Origin: Halanaerobium sp041694515
Lineage (GTDB): Bacteria; Bacillota; Halanaerobiia; Halanaerobiales; Halanaerobiaceae
NCBI GenBank assembly: GCA_041694515.1
Contig: JASMSZ010000039.1
Span: 1-8,457 of the forward strand
Reading direction: 5' to 3'
Length of the DNA: 8,457 nt
Under the pieces are notes generated by a model. It made no database searches. It was given only the letters and a program-made list of their open reading frames with translations, and was not told where the DNA came from. Made by a program: the position numbers and the translations under genes. This document shows, in pieces, positions 1-5,650 of this stretch (positions are counted from its first letter, which is position 1; the number at the start of each line of letters is the position of its first letter).

Positions 1-708
1 ACCTAAAGCAGGTAAGCCTTCTCCGGTTACCCCATCTTCTTTCAACATCTTGGTCTGTTTTCTAACAACCTTCATCATTTCATCTTTAAAGTATTCAACC
101 TGTTTTTCATCAGCTTTTACAACCACAGCCTTTAAATTTTTGGAGCCCATTACTGCCCCGACTCCAGTTCTGCCAGCTGCTCTATCTTTTTCATTCATAA
201 TTGCAGCAAATTTAACTAAGTTTTCACCAGCAGGACCAATACAGCTGACCCTTGCATTTTTATTTCCGGCTTTTTCAATCAAAAGATCAGTGGTCTCATA
301 AACAGTTTTACCCCAGAGTTCAGAGCCATCTTTAAGTTCAACCTGATCTCCCATAATTGATAAATATAGAGGGCGTTCTGCCTTTCCTTCAAAAATTATA
401 ATGTCATTTCCACTAAATCTCAGCTCAGCTCCAAAAAATCCACCTGAGTTACTGCTGGCAATAGTCCCTGTGAGAGGCCCTTTGGTAACGACCATGTAGC
501 GACCACCAGTAGAAGCTGCTGTTCCAGTTAAAAGTCCTGTAGCATAAATCAGCTTATTTCCCGGACTTAAAGGATCTACCTCCGGGTCAATCTCATCATA
601 AATAATTTTTGATGCTAAACCTCTACCCCCAAGATAGTTTTTAACATCTTCTCCAGCAATCGTTTCTCTTTTAATTTCTTCATTTGTTAAGTCTACTCTT
701 CTTTCCAA
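1..708 (-). CDS. AOR-family tungsten aldehyde:ferredoxin oxidoreductase, N-terminal part (runs off window)
   Basis: This is the first 236 codons of a tungstopterin enzyme that oxidises aldehydes (or related substrates) to acids with ferredoxin as acceptor, in the cytoplasm. The frame is open from 723 to the left edge with no stop. From the TTG at 708 it shows RVDLTNEE at 4-11, GGRGL at 27-31, the glycine-rich stretch TGTAASTGGRY at 61-71, GPLTGTIASSNSGGFFGAELR at 77-97, and IGPAGENLVKFAA to GRTGVGAVMGSKNLKA at 157-194. This is the pterin-binding AFOR N-terminal domain, and the Fe-S/C-terminal domain would lie beyond the window. Family members usually begin with about eight more residues (a Met...Gly-Lys-Ile-Leu pattern) before RVDL; here these are absent. 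TTG-708 has no Shine-Dalgarno sequence and sits inside the riboswitch closing stem, with a stop at 726-724 just upstream. The gene may be 5'-truncated or frameshifted. The identity is secure; the start and functionality are not. Confidence 0.85.
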   Translation of the reverse strand, partial: MERRVDLTNEEIKRETIAGEDVKNYLGGRGLASKIIYDEIDPEVDPLSPGNKLIYATGLLTGTAASTGGRYMVVTKGPLTGTIASSNSGGFFGAELRFSGNDIIIFEGKAERPLYLSIMGDQVELKDGSELWGKTVYETTDLLIEKAGNKNARVSCIGPAGENLVKFAAIMNEKDRAAGRTGVGAVMGSKNLKAVVVKADEKQVEYFKDEMMKVVRKQTKMLKEDGVTGEGLPALG

Positions 709-790
709 GCACGGGAGGCTGAGTCATTTCTTCCTCAACCCGGCGGTCCAGTCACCATAGAAAATTCCACAGGCAAAAGGACTCGAAGGT
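704..790 (-). ncRNA. Moco/Tuco-family riboswitch (molybdenum/tungsten cofactor aptamer)
   Basis: The minus-strand RNA carries blocks I recognise from the Moco RNA motif, the candidate riboswitch for molybdenum or tungsten cofactor: CCTTCGAGT, GGACCGCCGG, GAGGAA, TGAC and GCCTCCCGTGCTTGG. Three helices can be drawn by eye. The closing stem pairs UUCGAGU (787-781) with GCUUGGA (710-704). A hairpin pairs CC-GUGG (773-772, 770-767) with CUAUGG (760-755). A 7-bp hairpin pairs GGUUGAG (740-734) with CUCAGCC (723-717) around a 10-nt loop. It lies directly before an AOR-family tungsten enzyme, the setting expected for the tungsten (Tuco) subtype. No separate expression platform is visible: the 3' strand of the closing stem already contains the only candidate start codon. 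I matched the motif from memory, and a covariance-model search was not possible. Confidence 0.75.
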
Positions 791-792
791 AT

Positions 793-821
793 ATTATTAA
801 TATTCAGTATTTAGAGCTCAA
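793..821 (-). promoter_or_regulatory. Candidate promoter for the riboswitch-AOR transcript
   Basis: On the minus strand TTGAGC (821-816) and AATAAT (798-793) are 17 bp apart. This would start transcription around 786-790, right at the 5' edge of the riboswitch. The match to the sigma-A consensus is moderate. The placement next to the aptamer is the main support. Confidence 0.45.
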
Positions 822-867
822 TTCCTGCTTATTTTTTAGAAAATTATTTATTTTTAGATTAAAATTT

Positions 868-893
868 GAGTAATTATGGACACTGAATTACTC
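868..893 (-). terminator. Weak hairpin over the stop codon of the radical-SAM gene
   Basis: GAGTAATT (893-886) and AATTACTC (875-868) form a perfect 8-bp stem with a 10-nt loop, and the TAA stop codon (876-874) lies at the 5' edge of the downstream arm. The stem is AT-rich and is followed by AAATTTTAATC rather than a clean U tract. It is at best a weak terminator or a 3'-end stabiliser separating this gene from the riboswitch-controlled AOR gene. Confidence 0.3.
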
Positions 894-2175
894 CTCTGGC
901 CCAGAGGCAGTCTCCACAGACCGGAAATTCGTTGCCGTGGCAGTCTTCTTCGTTTTCCTTAGACATTTCACAGCCCGAACACTGGGTACAGTCAAAAAAG
1001 GAGAATTCTTTTACTTTTTTGCGGAAACTTTTAAATTCTTCACTATCCAAGATCTCAAAAAGAGGTTGTTCTGTTATTTTTCCCAATGAATATTTGTTGA
1101 TATGTTTTTTACGATCTCTGATAAATAAATCATAACTGTGCATTAAAGCAATACAGGGACTGACCTCTCCCCTCCAGTTAACTGCAATTGAACCATCTTC
1201 TACAAATTTACAATAACCTTGATGAGGATCAAAGGGAACCTGAGTTGTACTGATTGAACTTGATTTTCCTCCAACTGCAGCCAGATCACGAATAATATCC
1301 TCCCTCAAATCAGTTGGCGGCAGATAAATCTCCGGCCTGTGTTCAGTTCTAATTTCAGGTTGAGAGCGGCTGATAGAAAATGAATAAAGTATTTCAGCTG
1401 ACATATCCTCAGTATAGGGAAGTAGATTGGTGAGAAATATAAAAGAAGCACCCATTCTGAAAGCCAGTTTACGCAGATTTTTAAGTTCATCCACATTAGA
1501 TTTCATGATTACATATTCAATTCCAATCTCACATTCTTTCTGTTTTTTATCCCGTAAACTGTGAAAACTACGCACATTTTCAATTACAGTTTTTAGATCA
1601 GCTCCAGATCGAATATCAGCCATAGTCTCTGGAGAAGTTCCATCAACCGAAACTACCAGACTGTCCAGTCCAGCTTCCAGCAAGGCTTCTGCTTTCTCCT
1701 GGTCCAATAAAAGCCCATTTGTAATTATCTGAGTTTTTACTCCCAGCCGGGAAGCCAGCTCAACCATTTCTACAATCTGAGGATGGAAAAGAGGTTCCCC
1801 GATTCCCCAGAAAGAAATTTTTTGCAGACCTTTAAATTCTTTTAACTCATTGATTAGCATTTTGTAATCTTCTATCTGCATAAAGCCCAGCTCTTCTTCC
1901 CAGGAATGACGGACACAGGTCTTGCAATTTAAGTTGCAGTCACTGGTTGGTTCAATATAAACCTTTGTCAGTCTGGGATCTGCCCTTTCAATATACATCC
2001 CATCCTGGTTAAATTGAATTTTAACTTCTGTATCTGAACCAAGTCCCAATTTTTTCTTAATTTCTTCCGGCAGTTCAAGCTTTCCGTCTTTTACTTTAAG
2101 CTTTATTTTTTCTGAAATTTCTTCATTAATGCCGTTACTGCGCCAGAACTGTGGATTGTTGATTAAAAACTGCAT
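874..2175 (-). CDS. Radical-SAM/SPASM maturase of a tungsten-cofactor oxidoreductase, with AbrB-like N-terminal segment
   Basis: This 433-residue protein is an iron-sulfur radical-SAM enzyme of the type found beside AOR-like genes and thought to mature the tungsten oxidoreductase; the exact chemistry is not known to me. Residues 24-66 resemble an AbrB/SpoVT swapped hairpin (LELPEEIKKKLGLG, then a beta-rich end). The radical-SAM cluster motif CNLNCKTC has C80, C84 and C87, and the SAM-contacting GIGEP motif is at 124-128. The C-terminal SPASM region has C322, then G336 and C341 in the C-X13-G-X4-C spacing, followed by C396, C399, C402, C412, C420, C423 and C432, ending in a CGDCLWARG...QCP pattern typical of tungsten maturases. 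The ATG at 2175 has a GGAAGGAGC ribosome binding site at 2189-2181. The partner AOR gene lies directly downstream. The radical-SAM/SPASM call is firm; the maturase role is inferred from family resemblance and context. Confidence 0.88.
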   Translation of the reverse strand: MQFLINNPQFWRSNGINEEISEKIKLKVKDGKLELPEEIKKKLGLGSDTEVKIQFNQDGMYIERADPRLTKVYIEPTSDCNLNCKTCVRHSWEEELGFMQIEDYKMLINELKEFKGLQKISFWGIGEPLFHPQIVEMVELASRLGVKTQIITNGLLLDQEKAEALLEAGLDSLVVSVDGTSPETMADIRSGADLKTVIENVRSFHSLRDKKQKECEIGIEYVIMKSNVDELKNLRKLAFRMGASFIFLTNLLPYTEDMSAEILYSFSISRSQPEIRTEHRPEIYLPPTDLREDIIRDLAAVGGKSSSISTTQVPFDPHQGYCKFVEDGSIAVNWRGEVSPCIALMHSYDLFIRDRKKHINKYSLGKITEQPLFEILDSEEFKSFRKKVKEFSFFDCTQCSGCEMSKENEEDCHGNEFPVCGDCLWARGVIQCP

Positions 2176-2250
2176 AATTTGCTCCTTCCTGCTGCTAAAA
2201 TTATTTTTAAGCTTTTATACTCTGTTAAAATTAGTCTTAAATCAAATAAC

Positions 2251-2492
2251 TTATTCCCAGTCCAGCAATCTCTGTTCTCCTTCTAATTCTCTAAGTTCTG
2301 TAAGATCCTGACTGACTTCAATTGTGCCTCTATAATTTCCATTATCATCTCTTAAAGCATAATATTCAATCAGAATAAATTTACCCCGCAATTGAATCCG
2401 GAAACGAGCTTTATCTTTCTCAGCTGCTTTAAAGGCAGCCAGTATTTTTTCTACAATATGCACACTTTACTGTTATTTATATATTCGGACAT
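2251..2492 (-). pseudogene. Internally deleted DUF438/PAS-type sensor gene remnant
   Basis: The remnant starts at ATG-2492 with a good ribosome binding site (GGAGG, 8 nt upstream) and reads MSEYINNSK, which looks like the N terminus of DUF438 family proteins. That frame closes at TAG after 13 codons. From 2466 a second frame, one base off, continues as SVHIVEKIL, GKFILIEYYALRDDNG, IEVSQDLTELRELEGEQRLLDWE and then TAA at 2253-2251. This is the C-terminal half of the PAS domain that ends DUF438-hemerythrin-PAS proteins. The family usually has about 400 residues or more; here roughly 80 codons remain and the DUF438 core, the hemerythrin domain and the front of the PAS domain are gone. The tail could in principle be translated from GTG-2463 as a 70-residue fragment, but an in-frame TAA two codons upstream and the missing fold argue for a dead gene. 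Family recognition is from memory. Confidence 0.72.
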
Positions 2493-2535
2493 CAAATCCG
2501 CCTCCGTTAATTAGTTTTAATTTTTAGTTAATTTT

Positions 2536-2564
2536 ATTTTATCTTTTTTGACAGTTTTTTGCAA
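2536..2564 (-). promoter_or_regulatory. Strong sigma-A promoter ahead of the DUF438 remnant
   Basis: TTGCAA (2564-2559) and TAAAAT (2541-2536) on the minus strand are separated by exactly 17 bp, a near-consensus housekeeping promoter. It lies after the thi operon terminator and about 45 bp before the ATG of the DUF438 remnant. No strong terminator separates it from the radical-SAM gene, so it may now mainly drive that gene. Confidence 0.65.
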
Positions 2565-2586
2565 TGGCTTAAGTTCTTTTAGATAG

Positions 2587-2614
2587 AAAAAAGCCAGCCC
2601 TGGTCCAGGACTGG
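2587..2614 (-). terminator. Intrinsic terminator of the thi operon
   Basis: On the minus strand CCAGTCCTG (2614-2606) pairs with CAGGGCTGG (2602-2594) as a 9-bp GC-rich stem (one G-U pair) with a 3-nt loop, followed by C and six T (2592-2587). It lies about 50 bp after the thiM stop codon and ends the thiamin transcript before the next promoter. Confidence 0.88.
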
Positions 2615-2666
2615 TTTAGTTTGAAAAGTTATAATGGAAATAAATAATATATTGGAAATAATAAGT

Positions 2667-3470
2667 CTACCTTAATGAATATATCTGGTCCATAAATTCT
2701 ATTTTATATTTAGCCGGTGCAGCTGCTATTGCTGCTGCCTTTTCTCCGGCCAGGGAATAACAATAAACCGCTGTATTGGCTGCCTCAAATAAAGATAAAC
2801 TTGAGCTGCCGGCTGCTGCAGCAAAAACTGCCAGAGTTGAGCCCAGCATACAGCCGGTGCCCACAACCTCTCCCAGCAGTGGATGGCCTCGATCAACTTC
2901 TGTAAGCTGACTGCCATCAGAAATTAAATCAACTTCTGAACTTACAACAACTACTGCCCCCAGCTTTCGGGCCAGCTCCCCTGCACTTTTTTCAATATCA
3001 CTATATTCACCAATTGATTCTACTCCCTTAACCTCAGCGGCTTTCCCGGCCAGAAAAGAAATTTCTCCTTTGTTACCTTTGATCAGGTCAATTTTCAGCT
3101 CCGATAATATTTTTTGTGCTGCCTCAGTTCTAAACTCCGCTGCTCCAACTCCCACCGGATCTAAAATGATGGGGATCTCCAGCTGATTTGCTCTCCGTCC
3201 TGCTTTCAGCATTGATTCTAGCTGAGCAGAAGAAATTGTGCCCAGATTTAAAACTAAAGCGGCAGCATTTTCCACCATCTGAGCTGATTCCTCTGCTGCC
3301 GGGGCCATCACCGGCAGAGCTCCCCAGTTCAAAGTGATATTAGCACAGTCATTAACAGTAACATTATTGGTAATATGATGAATCAAAGGTTTTTCTGCTT
3401 TAATGATTTTTTTAATTAATTTCCAGTTTTGAGAGAATTCTGCTGCAGTTTTATCATTTTCTGCTGACAA
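2667..3470 (-). CDS. thiM: Hydroxyethylthiazole kinase
   Basis: ThiM phosphorylates the thiazole alcohol (4-methyl-5-hydroxyethylthiazole) with ATP, the salvage route to the thiazole half of thiamin. The protein has 267 residues, the normal family length. It shows HHITNNVTVND at 31-41, DPVGVGA at 104-110, KGNKGEI at 131-137 (usually a GNxSEI-like motif, here with Gly in the Ser position) and the ribokinase-fold anion-hole/catalytic loop GTGCMLGS at 204-211. The start is TTG-3470, chosen because AAAAGGAGGG (3487-3478) sits 7 nt upstream and no in-frame ATG precedes the ITN motif. It is the last gene of the operon. The thiE frame runs 55 nt into it, so the two are likely translationally coupled. 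Confidence 0.95.
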   Translation of the reverse strand: MSAENDKTAAEFSQNWKLIKKIIKAEKPLIHHITNNVTVNDCANITLNWGALPVMAPAAEESAQMVENAAALVLNLGTISSAQLESMLKAGRRANQLEIPIILDPVGVGAAEFRTEAAQKILSELKIDLIKGNKGEISFLAGKAAEVKGVESIGEYSDIEKSAGELARKLGAVVVVSSEVDLISDGSQLTEVDRGHPLLGEVVGTGCMLGSTLAVFAAAAGSSSLSLFEAANTAVYCYSLAGEKAAAIAAAPAKYKIEFMDQIYSLR

Positions 3471-4120
3471 TTTAGAGCCCTCCTTTTAGATTTTGATTTT
3501 TTGATTATTTGCTTAAATTCTCGAGTTTCATTTTCTATTCTTTCCGCTCTGGTCAGAGCTGTAATCACCGAAATACAGTCAGCCCCATTTTTAATCACCT
3601 GAGGAGCGTTGTTTTTATTCAGACCACCGATTGCTATCAGCGGTAAATTAGTCCTCTGCCTGATTTCGGCCAATCTCTGCAGCCCAATTCCATTTTTATC
3701 TGAGTTGAGATGCTTAGATTTAGTTTTAAAAATTGCTCCCACTCCCAGATAATCTGCTCCCTCAGCCTCAGCCGCAGTGATTTCCTGATTGCGCCAGGCG
3801 GAAAGGCCAATAATTTTATCCGGCCCCAAAATTCTGCGGGCAGCCTGCAGAGGCAGGTCGCTCTGCCCCAGATGAACACCGTCTGCATCTAAAGCCTGGG
3901 CCAGATCAAGCCGATCATTGACTATAAAGTCAATTCCGGACCTGTCGCAGATCTTTTTAATCTGCTCTCCCAGCTGGAATTTCTCCCGCAGGCTTAAATT
4001 TTTCTCCCGCAGCTGAATTACATCGATTCCAGCTGCAGCTGCTTCTCTGACTACTTCAAGACTTTTTCTGCCAGCTGATAAACTCTCTTCAGTAATTAAG
4101 TAAAGATCCCAGTTTAGCAT
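3416..4120 (-). CDS. thiE: Thiamin-phosphate synthase
   Basis: ThiE joins HMP-pyrophosphate and thiazole phosphate to give thiamin phosphate. With the start at ATG-4120 (ribosome binding site GGAGG five bases upstream) the product has 234 residues. Upstream in-frame codons back to 4255 lie inside thiD and are not used. It shows the TIM-barrel motifs QLREK at 36-40, ND at 69-70, DGVHLGQ at 80-86, GLSAW at 105-109, GADYLGVG at 121-128, the phosphate-side TKSK at 133-136, AIGGLN at 163-168 and GADCISVITAL at 179-189. Family members usually end near residue 210. Here the frame continues for about 25 basic and polar residues (KSKSKRRALN...), translating the thiM ribosome binding site and overlapping thiM by 55 nt, which looks like loss of an earlier stop codon. 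Confidence 0.94.
   Translation of the reverse strand: MLNWDLYLITEESLSAGRKSLEVVREAAAAGIDVIQLREKNLSLREKFQLGEQIKKICDRSGIDFIVNDRLDLAQALDADGVHLGQSDLPLQAARRILGPDKIIGLSAWRNQEITAAEAEGADYLGVGAIFKTKSKHLNSDKNGIGLQRLAEIRQRTNLPLIAIGGLNKNNAPQVIKNGADCISVITALTRAERIENETREFKQIIKKSKSKRRALNCQQKMIKLQQNSLKTGN
3478..3487 (-). promoter_or_regulatory. Ribosome binding site fixing the thiM TTG start
   Basis: AAAAGGAGGG lies 7 nt before TTG-3470 and inside the 3' end of the thiE frame. It is the only strong Shine-Dalgarno sequence near the thiM N terminus and decides the non-ATG start. Confidence 0.75.
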
Positions 4121-4148
4121 TTTTCCCTCCTCAATTTTCTCCACTAGA

Positions 4149-5006
4149 CTAGACACACTTAATGGAACTAATAAGCGAATTATCACACTGATGCTGATTA
4201 TTTCTCTGATTTTGAAGCCGCCAGAGATGATTGACCGGGCTATTACCCTGGCCAACAGGAAAATTATTTTTGATGGCCCCGGTAATAAAAGTTTTCGCTT
4301 TTTCTACTGCTTTTTCCATTTCCATTCCCAGTGCCAGATTGGAGGCAACAGCTGCCGAAAGGGTACAGCCGGTACCATGAGTATTTTTAGTCGGAATATA
4401 TTCTGTCTCAAATTCTATAAACTGACTGCCGTCATAAAGCAAATCAACTGCTTTTTGTGACTGCTTTTCTTTACTACTGTGGCCGCCCTTGACCAGAACA
4501 TAGCTGCTGCCGTATTTGATCAATTCTTCGGCCAGATAATGAGGATCAACAGTTTGCTCTGGAGCGGCTCCTGCCAGCACCCGTGCTTCATGCAGGTTAG
4601 GTGTAATAATTTCTGCCAGCGGAAAAAGTTTTTCTTTATAAGTTTTTACTGCTTCTAGTTCTAAAAGCAGATCTCCGCTGGCGGCTGCCATAACCGGATC
4701 CACTACCAGATTGGAAAGAGAAAATTCTTTGATTTTTAAAGCTACCTCTGCAATAATATTGCTATTAGCCAGCATTCCAGTTTTCAAGGCAGAAAAATCT
4801 ATATCTCTTAAAACAGAATCCAGCTGGGAAGCAACCGCCTGTGCCGAAAGTGTTTTTACATCCTGAACCCCCAGCGTATTCTGAGCTGTAACTGCAGTAA
4901 TTACAGAAGCACCATAAACCTGATGCACAGTCATTGTTTTTAAATCGGCCTGGATCCCGGCTCCACCTCCCGAATCAGAACCGGCAATTGTTAAAACCTT
5001 TTTCAA
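4149..5006 (-). CDS. thiD: Hydroxymethylpyrimidine / phosphomethylpyrimidine kinase
   Basis: ThiD phosphorylates HMP and HMP-phosphate to HMP-pyrophosphate, the pyrimidine substrate of ThiE. The product has 285 residues of the ribokinase fold: AGSDSGGGAGIQADLKT at 8-24, DPVM at 103-106, TPN at 135-137, KGGH at 173-176 and the catalytic NTHGTGCTLSAA at 208-219. The start is TTG-5006, supported by AGGAG (5020-5016) 9 nt upstream and by the family-typical KKVLTIAGSDS beginning. The family core normally ends near PVNH (257-260). Here about 25 further residues (LWRLQNQRNN... to IKCV) show no recognisable domain and look like read-out into the spacer before thiE. It follows thiW by 20 bp and precedes thiE by 28 bp. 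Confidence 0.95.
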   Translation of the reverse strand: MKKVLTIAGSDSGGGAGIQADLKTMTVHQVYGASVITAVTAQNTLGVQDVKTLSAQAVASQLDSVLRDIDFSALKTGMLANSNIIAEVALKIKEFSLSNLVVDPVMAAASGDLLLELEAVKTYKEKLFPLAEIITPNLHEARVLAGAAPEQTVDPHYLAEELIKYGSSYVLVKGGHSSKEKQSQKAVDLLYDGSQFIEFETEYIPTKNTHGTGCTLSAAVASNLALGMEMEKAVEKAKTFITGAIKNNFPVGQGNSPVNHLWRLQNQRNNQHQCDNSLISSIKCV

Positions 5007-5026
5007 ATTAATCAGCTCCTTATAAA

Positions 5027-5524
5027 TTAGTTTAATTGATCAATAAAATTAATAACTTCAGCTTTTTCTGCCACTTTCAAAAATAGAGCAGCAATTACAG
5101 CTCCAGCTGCTGAGCTAAAAGCAAAGGGAATAACGAAGAAAAATACAGCTGCCGAACTTCCCATCAAAAAGTGGGCAATTGGATAAGCAGCAGCTGCTCC
5201 CAGAAGTCCTGTTCCAATTAACTCTCCCGCCAGTGCCCAGCTCTTAGATTTAAACTTTCGATAAAGCAGACTGGCAATCAAAGCCCCAATCATACTACCC
5301 GGAAAAGCCAGCAGCGAACCGGTTCCCAGCATATTTCTAAGCAGAGAAATTGCAAAAGCATTCCAAACTGCATAGGCCGGCCCCAGTAAAACAGCGGATA
5401 AAATGTTAATTAAATGCTGGACCGGAAAAGCTTTGGCCACTCCCACTGGAATATAGATTAAGTGTCCTGTCATTGTTCCCAGAGCAATTAAAAGTGCCGA
5501 AAAGGTCAATTTCTTATTATCCAT
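5027..5524 (-). CDS. thiW: ThiW, S component of a predicted thiazole ECF transporter
   Basis: ThiW is the membrane substrate-binding subunit of an energy-coupling-factor importer, predicted in the literature to take up the thiazole precursor of thiamin. It needs the shared ECF ATPase/T module encoded elsewhere. The 165-residue protein is almost wholly hydrophobic, with about five or six membrane segments. It has the family stretch IPVGVAKAFPVQHLINILSA, then LLGPAYAVWNAF and LLRNMLGTGSLLAFPGSMIGA. I chose ATG-5524 over ATG-5533 because the AAAGGA site (5538-5533) is 8 nt from the former but overlaps the latter. It lies 126 bp after thiC and 20 bp before thiD. Pairing with thiM and the absence of thiazole-synthesis genes here support thiazole as substrate, which is an inference. 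Confidence 0.92.
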   Translation of the reverse strand: MDNKKLTFSALLIALGTMTGHLIYIPVGVAKAFPVQHLINILSAVLLGPAYAVWNAFAISLLRNMLGTGSLLAFPGSMIGALIASLLYRKFKSKSWALAGELIGTGLLGAAAAYPIAHFLMGSSAAVFFFVIPFAFSSAAGAVIAALFLKVAEKAEVINFIDQLN

Positions 5525-5650
5525 TTTAATCATCCTTTCAAAATTAACTTAATATTTACTTTGAAAACTACCTTGATAATTAGTTTTAGTCGTCGCCAAT
5601 CTTTAATAAATTTTTATTTAACTTCTATTAAATCAGAGCTTAAAAATTAT
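5525..5650 (-). other. thiC-thiW spacer
   Basis: This AT-rich gap is the longest inside the thi operon. It holds the thiW ribosome binding site and a 7-bp inverted repeat (TTTTAGT-type arms AAAACTA at 5587-5581 and TAGTTTT at 5570-5564 on the minus strand, 10-nt loop) with no following T tract. I see no clear promoter, riboswitch or small gene in it. The hairpin might be an RNA processing or stability element. Confidence 0.4.

Noticed and set aside
50..301. 83-codon plus-strand frame opposite the AOR gene
   Set aside because: It is a shadow of a strongly recognisable minus-strand AOR domain, with no family resemblance or ribosome binding site of its own.
635..690. ATG-led minus-strand frame MKKLKEKRLLEK... 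in another phase near the AOR 5' end
   Set aside because: It ends after about 22 codons and lies out of phase with the well-conserved AOR sequence, so it is a chance frame.
4121..4255. Upstream extension of thiE giving a 279-residue protein
   Set aside because: The extra 45 residues overlap thiD and have no ThiE similarity; ATG-4120 has an ideal GGAGG site and the canonical N terminus follows it.
5525..5533. ATG-5533 as thiW start
   Set aside because: The Shine-Dalgarno AAAGGA overlaps this ATG, so it is too close; ATG-5524 has an 8-nt spacing.
5564..5587. Hairpin in the thiC-thiW spacer as a transcription terminator
   Set aside because: The 7-bp AT-rich stem with a 10-nt loop and no T tract is too weak, and the downstream thi genes clearly belong to the same pathway.
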